A stretch of DNA of 64,000 bases from SAR202 cluster bacterium bin90 (GTDB taxonomy: Bacteria; Chloroflexota; Dehalococcoidia; Lucifugimonadales; JADFKI01), in contig MPND01000015.1 in NCBI GenBank assembly GCA_002238855.1, positions 1-64,000 on the forward strand, in the 5' to 3' direction. The notes under the pieces are model-generated. The model searched no databases, was not told the DNA's origin, and worked only from the letters and a program-made list of their open reading frames with translations. Position numbers and translations under genes: made by a program. Of the stretch, positions 24,941 through 33,628 are shown one piece after another. Each line of letters begins with the position of its first letter. Position 1 is the stretch's first letter.

Positions 24941-26137
24941 CTAGAATTCGTGCGGCCACCAGGGCTTCAGGCGGGTGCGAAACATGTCATCCGCCAAATA
25001 CATCGCTTCCCTTGTCGTTGCCTGCGCTCGTGATGCGAGAGTCAGCGCGCTCAGTTCTACGCCGCCCAAGTAGATGGACGCGAGCGAAGCGGCCGGCAGC
25101 GTGATATGTGGTGGCGCGGTCGTTGGCTTGCAGCGCGCCCCGTCGGAGCCTGCCTCCAATTCGTAGCGCCCGGCGTTCCATGGGCAGAACTCATCCAGCA
25201 CCTCGAACACGATGCGCCCCTCGACCGCGTAGGTGCGCGCCTCCAGCGCCTTGGGTACACTCAGCACGCGCAGCCACATACCGTCGAGCGGTGTGCGCTC
25301 CAGCCTGCGCGGGTCGGCGAGCATCCAGGGCAGTGGGTCGTCCACAGGTCGCTTTCCCGACTCGATTGTGGTTCTCAGGTCGATGCCGAATACGAACTGC
25401 CACAGCGCGGCGTGTGCAGCTTCGGATACTGCCATGAAGTCGAGCACGATAACTGTCCTGCCCTGAATTCGGTATATCACATAGCCGTCAGTCCCGCCCT
25501 GTTCCTCGTATGTTACGAAGAACGGCGCACTGCTGCCCGCTTGCCTTTCCTTGTCCGCCAGAAGCTCGTCCCAGAAGACGCCTCTGATAGATACAAAGCC
25601 GGGCCTCCTCGCGCATGCTCGGGCAGCTATCTCGGGAAACGCATCCTTCGTATCGCCCCTTTCGACGAAGCGCAGACGACCCAATGAGGGCGGCGAGTGC
25701 GCGAAGGCGGCATGACGCCTGTCAATCGTCCATCGCTCGTCGTGGGACGCTATGCCGAAGCCGTAGCGTCCGTATATCACGCTTTCGGAAGCGCCAAGAA
25801 TCGCTACCGATTCTCCCCTATCGTAAGATTCCCTGAGATGCGCCTCCATCATTCGGGTTAGAATCCCGCGCCTGCGATGTGTGGGCTGCACCGCAACGTC
25901 GGACACGATGGCGGTCAGCACTTCCCTGTCCTCGGAAGTGTTCATCTGACGAGGATAGACGATGGAACCGCCCACTATATCCTTGCCGTCGAACGCGGCT
26001 AATGACCTGCCATGTTTCAGCATTCGCGAGAACGAAACGATTGTCTCTTCGCTGGAATGGCCTCCGAACCCACGCCTGATTGCCTTGATAAACGGAATGT
26101 AATGCTCTTCCGTAATGTAGCGTAAGTCTATATCCAT
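24941..26137 (-). CDS. Eis-like GNAT N-acetyltransferase, copy 2
   Basis: 398 residues from ATG 26137 (MDIDLRYITEEH); an earlier frame start at 26212 only translates a duplicated scrap of the enolase-superfamily gene and is rejected. The GNAT acetyl-CoA motif is 'VQPTHRRRGILTRMM', the Tyr motif 'IYGRYGFG', and the C-terminus 'WWPHEF' supplies the catalytic carboxylate as in Eis. Clearly paralogous to copies 1 and 3 along the whole length. 233 nt, with no gene, separate it from copy 1; upstream lies the 56-bp copied fragment. Confidence 0.9.
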   Translation of the reverse strand: MDIDLRYITEEHYIPFIKAIRRGFGGHSSEETIVSFSRMLKHGRSLAAFDGKDIVGGSIVYPRQMNTSEDREVLTAIVSDVAVQPTHRRRGILTRMMEAHLRESYDRGESVAILGASESVIYGRYGFGIASHDERWTIDRRHAAFAHSPPSLGRLRFVERGDTKDAFPEIAARACARRPGFVSIRGVFWDELLADKERQAGSSAPFFVTYEEQGGTDGYVIYRIQGRTVIVLDFMAVSEAAHAALWQFVFGIDLRTTIESGKRPVDDPLPWMLADPRRLERTPLDGMWLRVLSVPKALEARTYAVEGRIVFEVLDEFCPWNAGRYELEAGSDGARCKPTTAPPHITLPAASLASIYLGGVELSALTLASRAQATTREAMYLADDMFRTRLKPWWPHEF

Positions 26138-26165
26138 CCTATCTGTCCTGTGTATCCTGTTAGTC

Positions 26166-26221
26166 TCCGCCCTACTGGTCAAACACCGAGCCGTCCCTGT
26201 GCAGGCGCACATTTATCTGCC
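26166..26221 (-). repeat. 56-bp copied fragment of the enolase-superfamily gene 3' end
   Basis: This segment matches 27629-27684, the last codons and stop of the enolase-superfamily gene, with about four mismatches. It sits between the start of acetyltransferase copy 2 and a short leader (CGGAGTTGAATCATGAC) that resembles the leader of copy 1 (CGGAGTTGATTCATGGC). It is a scar of the tandem duplication or recombination that multiplied the acetyltransferase genes. Confidence 0.85.
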
Positions 26222-26333
26222 AGTCATGATTCAACTCCGCAGATCATTAAGATTCGTTTACACCGGTCCCTATCAAGTCGTAGCCAGTAAGAAAACTGGC
26301 TCTGCGCTTCGATTTATCGATTCTTCATTGGCA

Positions 26334-27542
26334 TCATAGCGGATGCGGCCAGAACGGTATCTGACTCGAACGAAACATAGTATCCGCCAGCCCGACGACC
26401 TCCTGCGTATTTGCTTCCGCTCTCATTCCGCGAATGAGTGTGCTCAGCCGGGTGTCGCCGAGATACATCGACGCCATCGCGTCCGACGGCAAGACGACAT
26501 CAGGCGCCGCATTAGTGCGCCTGCAGCGTGCGCCTTCATCTCCGACATCCAGTTCGTACCGCCCCTCATTCCACGGGCAGAACTCGTCCCTTATCTCGAT
26601 GACAATTCGCCCTTTCTTCGCGTAGTCACGCTGCTCCAGCGCTCTCTCCACATCCAGAATTCGCAGCCACATGCTATCCGTTCGCCGTCGCTCAAGTCGC
26701 CGCCGGTCGGCAAGCATCCACGGGAGCGGGTCATCCACGGGGCGATTGGCTGCCTCGATTCGCGTTCTAAGGTCTATGCCGAACACAAACTGCCAGAGCG
26801 TGATATATGCGTCAGGCGTCGCAGCCATCAGGTCCAGCACTACAACCGTCATGTCCCGAAGGCGATAGATGACATAGCCGTCTGTCCGTCCGTCTTCTTC
26901 GTAGACCGCGAAGTTTAACGGTCCGCCGCCGCGCCTGTTGATTTCAAGGTCGCCAAGCAGTTCTGCCCAGTGCTCAGGCCAAACTTGCACGAAACCCGAC
27001 CGCGTGCCGTAGCTCCTCTTGACCACAGGTGGCAGCAGCGAGAGTACGTCGTCTTTCTCGATAAAGCGTACGCTACCCCGCGAAGCCGGCGAATTCACGA
27101 GAGCAGTCCGGTGCCTGTCGATCGCCCACATCTCCGAGTGCGTGGCGACACCAAAGCCGTATCGTCCATAAATTATCGACTCGGACGCCTCCAGAATTGC
27201 CAAGGCGTGACCTTCTTCATACGCCCTGCGCAGTTGACACTCCATCATCCGGGTCAGAATGCCGCGCCTCCTGTGCGTGGGCAGGACGGCGACGCCCGAA
27301 ATAGCGGATACCGGAACAAGTTGGCATTCGGGCACGATCATTTTCATCGGATTGGAGACGAATGTGCCCACAATGCCACTCTTGTCGCAGGCAGCCAGCG
27401 CGTATCCCCTATGTAAAGGGGGCTTCATCGCCTCAAAGGTCTCGTCGTCGAGCGGCCAGTCACCGAAACCGCGCCCCATGACATTCAGATACGGTCGAAA
27501 CTCATCCTCGCCGATAAACCTAAGTTCGATTTCTGATTGCAT
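26334..27542 (-). CDS. Eis-like GNAT N-acetyltransferase, copy 3
   Basis: 402 residues. 'VLPTHRRRGILTRMM' (acetyl-CoA loop), 'IYGRYGFG' Tyr motif, central 'VDDPLPWMLADRRRLERR' shared by all three copies, and C-terminal 'FWPHPL' with terminal carboxylate. It begins MQSEIELRFIGEDEF, aligning with the frame-corrected start of copy 1. It follows the enolase-superfamily gene by 92 nt, the same relation preserved as a scar in front of copy 2, so this is probably the parental position. Function: acetylation of an unknown amine. Confidence 0.9.
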   Translation of the reverse strand: MQSEIELRFIGEDEFRPYLNVMGRGFGDWPLDDETFEAMKPPLHRGYALAACDKSGIVGTFVSNPMKMIVPECQLVPVSAISGVAVLPTHRRRGILTRMMECQLRRAYEEGHALAILEASESIIYGRYGFGVATHSEMWAIDRHRTALVNSPASRGSVRFIEKDDVLSLLPPVVKRSYGTRSGFVQVWPEHWAELLGDLEINRRGGGPLNFAVYEEDGRTDGYVIYRLRDMTVVVLDLMAATPDAYITLWQFVFGIDLRTRIEAANRPVDDPLPWMLADRRRLERRRTDSMWLRILDVERALEQRDYAKKGRIVIEIRDEFCPWNEGRYELDVGDEGARCRRTNAAPDVVLPSDAMASMYLGDTRLSTLIRGMRAEANTQEVVGLADTMFRSSQIPFWPHPL

Positions 27543-27634
27543 TTAACCTCCGCTACATCGTCCTCATGCAGCTTAAGCGGTCAATATCAGGACGTGCCCG
27601 TTGTCATTTGACCTGCTCGGCTCACACATCCGCC

Positions 27635-28780
27635 CTACTGGTCCACCACCGAGCCGTCGCGGTGCAGGCGCACATTTATCTGCCCGTAGGTCCGCGGCGG
27701 CGCTTTCTCCTGCGCATCGTCCGCAATCTCGATGCCGATTCCCGGCGCGTCCGGAATAATCAGGAAGCCGTCCTCAACCGCAATCGGCTCCTTGACCATT
27801 ACATTCTTCGGGAACTCGTGCTCACCCGTCGGGTATTCCTGTATGGCGAAGTTCGGCGCGCATGCCGCGATCTGCAGGCACGCCGCAGTGCTGATCGGCC
27901 CCAACGGGTTATGCGGCACGACGCCCACATAACTTGCCTCTGCCAGCGCCGCGATCTTCTTTGTGTGCGTGATGCCACCAGCCAGGCACACATCCGGGCG
28001 AATATACTGCACCGCGCCGCGCCTCAGCAGCATATCGAATTCGTGGATAGTCTGGAATCGCTCCCCCGTAGCAATTGGCACAGTAATCTGGTTCGCCACA
28101 AGTTCCATCGCGTCATAGTGCTCCGGCAGGATGGGGTCTTCGTAGAACATCGGGTGGAATTCCGCGATCCCCTGCGCCAGCACGACGGCTTCGGCGGGTG
28201 TCAGCCTGCGGTGAATCTCGATGCACAGATCAACTTCGTTGCCCGCCGCCTCGCGATACATCCGCACAGCGTCAATGGCATCCGCCATCTTGTCAGAGTG
28301 CGACTTGTAGTACGGCACCGAGCGGTCCTCGTCGAGGAACGGCGTCAGATGCCCGACGGCAGTGAACCCCGCTTCCTTAGCCGCCTTCACACCCGTCACG
28401 AGCTCCTCGCGGGTGGAGCCGAATACATGGTAATAGACACGCGCCTTGTCGCGGACCTTGCCCCCCAGTAGCTGGTACACCGGCACGCCGAAATGCTTGC
28501 CCATAATGTCCCAGAGCGCAATGTCAATTGCGCTGATGCCCGCCATTATCGCCGCGCCCCGGAAGTGCCCGGTGCGGTACATCGTCTGCCAGTGGTGCTC
28601 GATGAGCAGCGGGTCCTTGCCGACTAGATACGGCGCGAACTTCAGACGGATCGCGGCTTCGGTGGCCTCCAGGTGCCCCCATGCGCCCGCCTCGCCGTAG
28701 CCAGTAATTCCCTCGTCAGTATGCACTTTGACGAACAGATACCTGTCAACTGGGTAAGTTTCAACGGATGTTATTTTCAT
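27635..28780 (-). CDS. Enolase-superfamily sugar-acid dehydratase-like protein
   Basis: 381 residues. Metal ligands and catalytic residues of the mannonate/galactonate-dehydratase-like group: 'CIEIHRRLTP' after strand 3, 'FYEDPILPEH', 'ATGERFQT', then 'VVPHNPLGPIST' with the catalytic His. The N-terminal cap has 'VHTDEGITGYGEAG'. Such enzymes dehydrate aldonic acids to 2-keto-3-deoxy acids. It lies 84 nt after the TauE/SafE gene block and 92 nt before the acetyltransferases. The 3' end has been copied to 26166-26221. Confidence 0.92.
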   Translation of the reverse strand: MKITSVETYPVDRYLFVKVHTDEGITGYGEAGAWGHLEATEAAIRLKFAPYLVGKDPLLIEHHWQTMYRTGHFRGAAIMAGISAIDIALWDIMGKHFGVPVYQLLGGKVRDKARVYYHVFGSTREELVTGVKAAKEAGFTAVGHLTPFLDEDRSVPYYKSHSDKMADAIDAVRMYREAAGNEVDLCIEIHRRLTPAEAVVLAQGIAEFHPMFYEDPILPEHYDAMELVANQITVPIATGERFQTIHEFDMLLRRGAVQYIRPDVCLAGGITHTKKIAALAEASYVGVVPHNPLGPISTAACLQIAACAPNFAIQEYPTGEHEFPKNVMVKEPIAVEDGFLIIPDAPGIGIEIADDAQEKAPPRTYGQINVRLHRDGSVVDQ

Positions 28781-28864
28781 AGCGTCTCCTCGCAGAAATG
28801 ATTGAGTTATGCTACCACACGCTCACCGGGCACTCACAGCTGACTCTTGCTCTAGCTACTTGCA

Positions 28865-29629
28865 TCACCCGGCCCGCAGAACCTTTAAGACCTCTGGCAC
28901 GAGAACCGCCATGCTCGATAGCCCAATTATGCCAAGCACGACGTAACGAAATATCTGCTCATTCATGCGTTGAATCAGCAGCGCGCCCGCTCCGAACCCG
29001 ACAAATGCAGGGATCAGAACTATGCCGACTAGGGTCAGCCGCTCCACGCTGTACAGCCCCGTGGTGGCATAAGCGACCACCCCGATCCCCGCAATGACTA
29101 GGAGGTAGAGCGCCATCGCCCCTCGCACAGACCGACGACCCAGGTTCCTAGCGAGCAGGAAAAGAACTATTAGCGGACCGCCGACAGCAAACGCCGTCAG
29201 GGTGGCTCCCACGACAAAGCCCGCCAAAACACCTAGCACAGTGGCGTAAGGTATTTCTCCTTTGTATTCCTTCAACGACAGGGCAGCAAGCAGCAGAATC
29301 AGCACCACAATGCCTATGCGAATTAGAGTGGGATCGGCAAACTTCAAGATCGCTACACCGAATGGCACTCCAAGCACGCCCGCCGCCACAATCGGGACTA
29401 CCTCCCGATAAGGAATATCCTTCCTCGCCTGAATGGCAATCAGAATCCCAGCGCTGACCCCGCCTGTGTTTACGACTATTACAGCCGTCTGAGGATCACT
29501 AATGGCGAGTAGTGAAATGGGCATTGCGGTCATGGCAATGCCGAATCCGGTAGCGCTATACACCGTGCAGCCGAGAAACAAAGCAAGCGCCAGGATTGCC
29601 ACACCGGTAAGCCCAAGTGTCAGTTCCAT
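28865..29629 (-). CDS. TauE/SafE-family anion exporter, copy 4 of the tandem array
   Basis: Integral membrane protein of 254 residues with about eight helices in two halves. Family features: 'GCTVYSATGFGIAMTAMPI' at the start and 'FVVGATLTAFAVGGPLIVLFLL' in the middle. TauE/SafE proteins export sulfite, sulfoacetate or related anions. Its start codon shares one base with the stop of the preceding copy (TAATG-type junction), so translation is coupled. Last of four paralogues in a row. Confidence 0.9.
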   Translation of the reverse strand: MELTLGLTGVAILALALFLGCTVYSATGFGIAMTAMPISLLAISDPQTAVIVVNTGGVSAGILIAIQARKDIPYREVVPIVAAGVLGVPFGVAILKFADPTLIRIGIVVLILLLAALSLKEYKGEIPYATVLGVLAGFVVGATLTAFAVGGPLIVLFLLARNLGRRSVRGAMALYLLVIAGIGVVAYATTGLYSVERLTLVGIVLIPAFVGFGAGALLIQRMNEQIFRYVVLGIIGLSSMAVLVPEVLKVLRAG

Positions 29630-30378
29630 TACAGGTACTTGCTGGCTTCTTTAGCCAGAACCAAGACGCTGGACACAATGATGATGCCGATGACTGTCAT
29701 ATTGAAGACTCGCTCATTCAGGCGTCTCATCAGGAAACTCCCAATGGCTATTCCCACCACAGACGGAATTATAATGACGCCGATCAGTGTAAGGCGAAGC
29801 GGTGTGTACAATCCATTGAGCGCAAAGAGTATTATGGAAAAACTCATCAACGCCAACAGGAAGAATGCCATCGCCGCCCGGACGGTCTGTCGCTCCCACT
29901 TCTTAGTCATGAGAAACAGCATCACCAGTGAGCCGGCAACGCCCGATGTCGGCAACAGTACGCCAACTATGAAACCCGCCGCAATTCCCACCGGCGTCGA
30001 GTAAGGGATCTCTCGCTCCACCTTCACGAACGACCCAATCGCAAAGAGAATTATCAATACGGCGATCCCGATGCTGAGAATGCTCGAATCTGCCGTCGTC
30101 AGTATGAACACGGCAATAGGCGCGCCACACAGGGCAGCTATGGTTATCGGCAATACTTCCCTGAAGGGCACGTCCCGCCACGACTTCGAGATTATCCATA
30201 CGCCTATCCCCAGCCCAGCCGTCCCTGCTACCACGATAACGGTTTGCGGTTCATAAACGAGCAGCATAAGTGGCGTAGAAATCATCCCGATCCCGAAGCC
30301 CGTTGCGCTGAAGACCGTAGAAGCCAATAACATCGCAAATACGACGACGACTGCTTCAAGCCATCCCAACTCCATCAA
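29629..30378 (-). CDS. TauE/SafE-family anion exporter, copy 3
   Basis: 249 residues, about eight helices; 'STVFSATGFGIGMISTPLMLL' and 'FIVGVLLPTSGVAGSLVMLFL' mark the two family repeats. The stop overlaps the start of copy 4 by one base and its own start overlaps the stop of copy 2 by four (ATGA). Divergent enough from its neighbours that the duplications are old, which suggests different substrates or hetero-oligomers. Confidence 0.9.
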   Translation of the reverse strand: MMELGWLEAVVVVFAMLLASTVFSATGFGIGMISTPLMLLVYEPQTVIVVAGTAGLGIGVWIISKSWRDVPFREVLPITIAALCGAPIAVFILTTADSSILSIGIAVLIILFAIGSFVKVEREIPYSTPVGIAAGFIVGVLLPTSGVAGSLVMLFLMTKKWERQTVRAAMAFFLLALMSFSIILFALNGLYTPLRLTLIGVIIIPSVVGIAIGSFLMRRLNERVFNMTVIGIIIVSSVLVLAKEASKYL

Positions 30379-31112
30379 AAGCTTCCCGCCTCTCTAGCCA
30401 GAATGATAACGCTGGACGATACGATTATCGTCAAGACCGCGTACCGAAATACTCGTTCGCTCATTAACTTTAGAATCAGCGCGCCGAGCCCCAACCCCGC
30501 CAGCATGGGTACCACCATGAGCGCAATCAGGATCAGCCTTTCTTCAGTGTACAGCCCTGCGACAGCATAGCCTGCTACGCTGAACACGTCCAGCACCAGC
30601 AGAAAGAATGCCATTGCCGCTCTGACGGATTCTCGCTGCCAGTTCCGGGTCAGAAGATAGAGAGTCACCAGCGGACCGCCAACGCCAAACGCGGGAAGCA
30701 CGACCCCGACCGTAAATCCGGCAATCACGCCGACTACCTTTGAGTATGGAAAGTCCCTCTGGATGCGAAAGGTCGCGGTCGCCGCCAGCACCAGAACGAG
30801 CACGGATATGCCGATCCGCATTATACTCGGGTCGGCAAATTTCAGAATGTACACCGCGATTGGCACGCCTAGGGCACCAGCAGCAGCAATTGACAATACC
30901 TCCCTGAAGGGTATGTCTCTTCGAGCCTGTAGAACTATCCACGCCTCCAGTGCAAGCGCGATCGTGTTCAAAACAACTACCGCAGTCTGCGGCTCCAGCA
31001 CGAACAGCAGGCCCGGCATTGCTACCACACCAATCCCGAAGCCCGTGGCGCTGAGCGCCGTGCAGCCCAGGAAGAGCATGAAGGCAGCCACACCAACCTG
31101 AATGGTACTCAT
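30375..31112 (-). CDS. TauE/SafE-family anion exporter, copy 2
   Basis: 245 residues with the repeats 'GCTALSATGFGIGVVAMPGLL' and 'FTVGVVLPAFGVGGPLVTLYLL'. Among the four it is closest in motif wording to copy 4. Overlaps copy 3 by four bases and copy 1 by one base. Membrane exporter of an undetermined anion. Confidence 0.9.
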   Translation of the reverse strand: MSTIQVGVAAFMLFLGCTALSATGFGIGVVAMPGLLFVLEPQTAVVVLNTIALALEAWIVLQARRDIPFREVLSIAAAGALGVPIAVYILKFADPSIMRIGISVLVLVLAATATFRIQRDFPYSKVVGVIAGFTVGVVLPAFGVGGPLVTLYLLTRNWQRESVRAAMAFFLLVLDVFSVAGYAVAGLYTEERLILIALMVVPMLAGLGLGALILKLMSERVFRYAVLTIIVSSSVIILAREAGSF

Positions 31113-31858
31113 TACAGGCTGACAACTTCCCGCACCAGCACAGTCATGCTCGTAACAACTATCGCTACTATCACCAGTCTCCTGAACATCACCTCATTGA
31201 TTCGCCGCAAAATCAGCAGCGCTAGACCCCAGCCCAGCACAACTGGCAATACCGCGACTCCAATGAGTTGGACGCGCTCGGCCGTCAGTAGACCGGAAGC
31301 GCCGTAACCAACGACGCCCGCTCCCTCAACCGCGAGGAAGTACAGCGACAGCGACCCTCGCAGCGCATGGCTTGACATTCTGTGCGACAGCCACGCGAGC
31401 ACCATCAGCGCGCCACCAACGCCGAACGCGTTCAGCATCACGCTCACCACGAAGCCCACGCCCAACTCCACCGGCGTCGACTTCGGCAGTGCCCATCGAA
31501 TGTTTAGTGTGGCAAGCAATGTGAGCGCGATGATCAGCGCAACTATGGCTATGCGAAGAAAGCCTGTGTCCGCATCCCGCAGAATGAAAATTCCCACGGG
31601 AACGCCTACCAGCCCCGCGCCGGCTACGGGCAGCACTTGGCGTACAGGAATGTGCCGCCGCGTCTGCCATATCACCAGCGAGAACATCAGCAGCGAGACC
31701 GAGTTGATTACAACGACTGCTGTCTGCGGATCCAGCAGCAACAGGAGCAAGGGAAACGATGCAACGCCGATGCCAAACCCGACCGTGCAGAAAACAAGCG
31801 CGCCGCCAAATACGATCGCGGCAACAACCAGGGTCTGCTCGACCGAAAGAGTGTCCAA
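31112..31858 (-). CDS. TauE/SafE-family anion exporter, copy 1
   Basis: 248 residues; 'ALVFCTVGFGIGVASFPLLLL' and 'FVVSVMLNAFGVGGALMVLAWL' give the family repeats. First copy of the array, starting 29 nt after the D-aminoacylase stop, so the five genes probably form one transcript. The first repeat has Cys-Thr-Val where the other copies have the Ser-Ala-Thr motif. Confidence 0.9.
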   Translation of the reverse strand: MDTLSVEQTLVVAAIVFGGALVFCTVGFGIGVASFPLLLLLLDPQTAVVVINSVSLLMFSLVIWQTRRHIPVRQVLPVAGAGLVGVPVGIFILRDADTGFLRIAIVALIIALTLLATLNIRWALPKSTPVELGVGFVVSVMLNAFGVGGALMVLAWLSHRMSSHALRGSLSLYFLAVEGAGVVGYGASGLLTAERVQLIGVAVLPVVLGWGLALLILRRINEVMFRRLVIVAIVVTSMTVLVREVVSL

Positions 31859-31887
31859 TCGCCGGGAAACCTACGGCGTCCGCGGCA

Positions 31888-33465
31888 TTACGGCACCGCC
31901 TGACCGGCAAACACGCCCGTGCAGCGCTCGCTGTCCACCGCGACCTCCCCATTTACCAGCACATACGGGATCCCTGTTGGGAATTGGCAAGGGTCATCGT
32001 AAGTCGCGTTGTCGTTTATTCGCTCGGCGTCGAATACGACGATATCGGCAAATGCGCCCTGCTCAATGCGGCCCCGTCCCGTCAGACCAAACCGCTGCGC
32101 CGCACTGTCCGTCATGCGCTGTACCATCTGTTCCAGCGTCAGCATCCCGAAGCTGCGCCTCAGCCGTCCAAGGAAGCGCGGGAAGCAGCCATAAGCGCGC
32201 GGGTGCGGCATGCTGCCCACATGAATCGAATCGCTGCCCACCATGTAGTCCGGGCGCGAGAGCAGTTCTACACAGTCTCGGCTAACCTGCTGCCACACCT
32301 TCACACTGTCCGGCGGGGCGCCCCGGTATCCGACCTGCAACTCCTCATCCTCGAGGAGCCACATCATCGTCTCCTCCATCGATTCTCCGCGATCGTCCGC
32401 GATGTCCCGCAAGCTCATGCCCTCCAGATGGTTGTTCTTCGGCAGATATGTGAACACGGCGGACGACAGGTCGTTTGAACCCGCCTGCATATACTCCAGC
32501 ATTCGCTGTCGCTCCTCGGGGTCGCGCAGCCGCTCCATCAGAGCTTCAGGTCCCCCGTTGTTCACCTCGCTTGGCAGATAGCGGATCGGGTAGCTGCTGC
32601 CCGTTGGATACGGGTAAAGCTCCAGCGTGCAGTCCACACCCTCAGCCTTCGCCTCATCGATGAGCCTCACTCTTTCGGCGACCTGCCCAGCGCTCTCAGG
32701 ATGCGTGCGGTAGTGTGAGAAATGCACCTTCACGCCTGAACGCCTGCCGATTTCCAGTGCTTCCGGCACATCACCGCCACCAAACCCGCGCTCGGTATTC
32801 ACATCGCGAAGGTGCGTCACATATACTCCACCGTACTCCGCGACAACCTTGCACAACTCCACAAGCTCGTCCGTGTCGCTCCACGCGTTCGGGAAATACG
32901 ACATCCCAGTGGCAAGCCCGACCGCGCCTTGCTCCATGCCCTCGCGGATCAGTTGCTTCCCCTTCTCCAGCGCGTCGCCCACAAGTGGCTTGTCGTAGAA
33001 CCCGACCGTCTCTAGTCGGATGGCGCCATGGGCGATGCAGTACGCGGTGTTGATGGCTGTCTTCTTGTGATAGTGCGAACGGAAGGCGGCGACACTGCTC
33101 ATATCCAGGTCTTCCGGCGGCTCACCCAGGATGCCCGCAAGATAGCGCCGGTTCATTCGGTAGTTTTCGGGAGAAAGCGGCGCATACGACAGCCCATCCT
33201 GTCCCAGGATCTCAGTAGTTATGCCCTGTCGCAGGCCGTCCGCATGCTGCGGGTCGATCAGCAATATGCCGTCAGAATGGGCATGCGTATCAATGAAGCC
33301 CGGCGAAACCGTCAGTCCGGTGGCATTTATGACGCGGCGCGCATCAGACTGCGACAGGTCACCAATCTCCACAATCCTCTCGCCCACGACCCCGACGTCT
33401 GCGCGATAGGCGGCGGCGCCCGTCCCGTTAACCACGCTCCCCCCAACTATGACAACATCAAACAT
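31888..33465 (-). CDS. N-acyl-D-amino-acid deacylase (amidohydrolase family 3)
   Basis: Cytoplasmic zinc amidohydrolase of 525 residues that frees D-amino acids from N-acyl derivatives or acts on related amides. 'GFIDTHAHSDG' has the metal His pair (H61, H63); further ligands are in 'YVTHLRDVNTERG' and 'KVHFSHYRTHPESAG'; the Asp region is 'MVGSDSIHVGSMPHPRAYG'. Normal family length. Heads the operon with four TauE/SafE exporters, an unusual pairing. A paralogue lies at 40833-42407. The 163-nt gap upstream has a possible TATACT -10 and a 6-bp inverted repeat (33549-33566) but no clear -35. Confidence 0.92.
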   Translation of the reverse strand: MFDVVIVGGSVVNGTGAAAYRADVGVVGERIVEIGDLSQSDARRVINATGLTVSPGFIDTHAHSDGILLIDPQHADGLRQGITTEILGQDGLSYAPLSPENYRMNRRYLAGILGEPPEDLDMSSVAAFRSHYHKKTAINTAYCIAHGAIRLETVGFYDKPLVGDALEKGKQLIREGMEQGAVGLATGMSYFPNAWSDTDELVELCKVVAEYGGVYVTHLRDVNTERGFGGGDVPEALEIGRRSGVKVHFSHYRTHPESAGQVAERVRLIDEAKAEGVDCTLELYPYPTGSSYPIRYLPSEVNNGGPEALMERLRDPEERQRMLEYMQAGSNDLSSAVFTYLPKNNHLEGMSLRDIADDRGESMEETMMWLLEDEELQVGYRGAPPDSVKVWQQVSRDCVELLSRPDYMVGSDSIHVGSMPHPRAYGCFPRFLGRLRRSFGMLTLEQMVQRMTDSAAQRFGLTGRGRIEQGAFADIVVFDAERINDNATYDDPCQFPTGIPYVLVNGEVAVDSERCTGVFAGQAVP

Positions 33466-33628
33466 TTCAGGTTCCCTCTTTTCGAATGGAAGTTCAATAG
33501 CGCGCAGTATAACACAGCGGTCTCAGAATTCTGCCCACGAGCCGCGCCAACCTTTACAACAAGGTTACAACGCTTGGAATCATCCCCTCCGCACGCTACC
33601 GCGCCTTAATCAACACCCTGTATGCCAG

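Noticed and set aside
26138-26212. Extended N-terminus of acetyltransferase copy 2
   Set aside because: These codons translate the copied enolase 3' scrap and are not shared by the paralogues.
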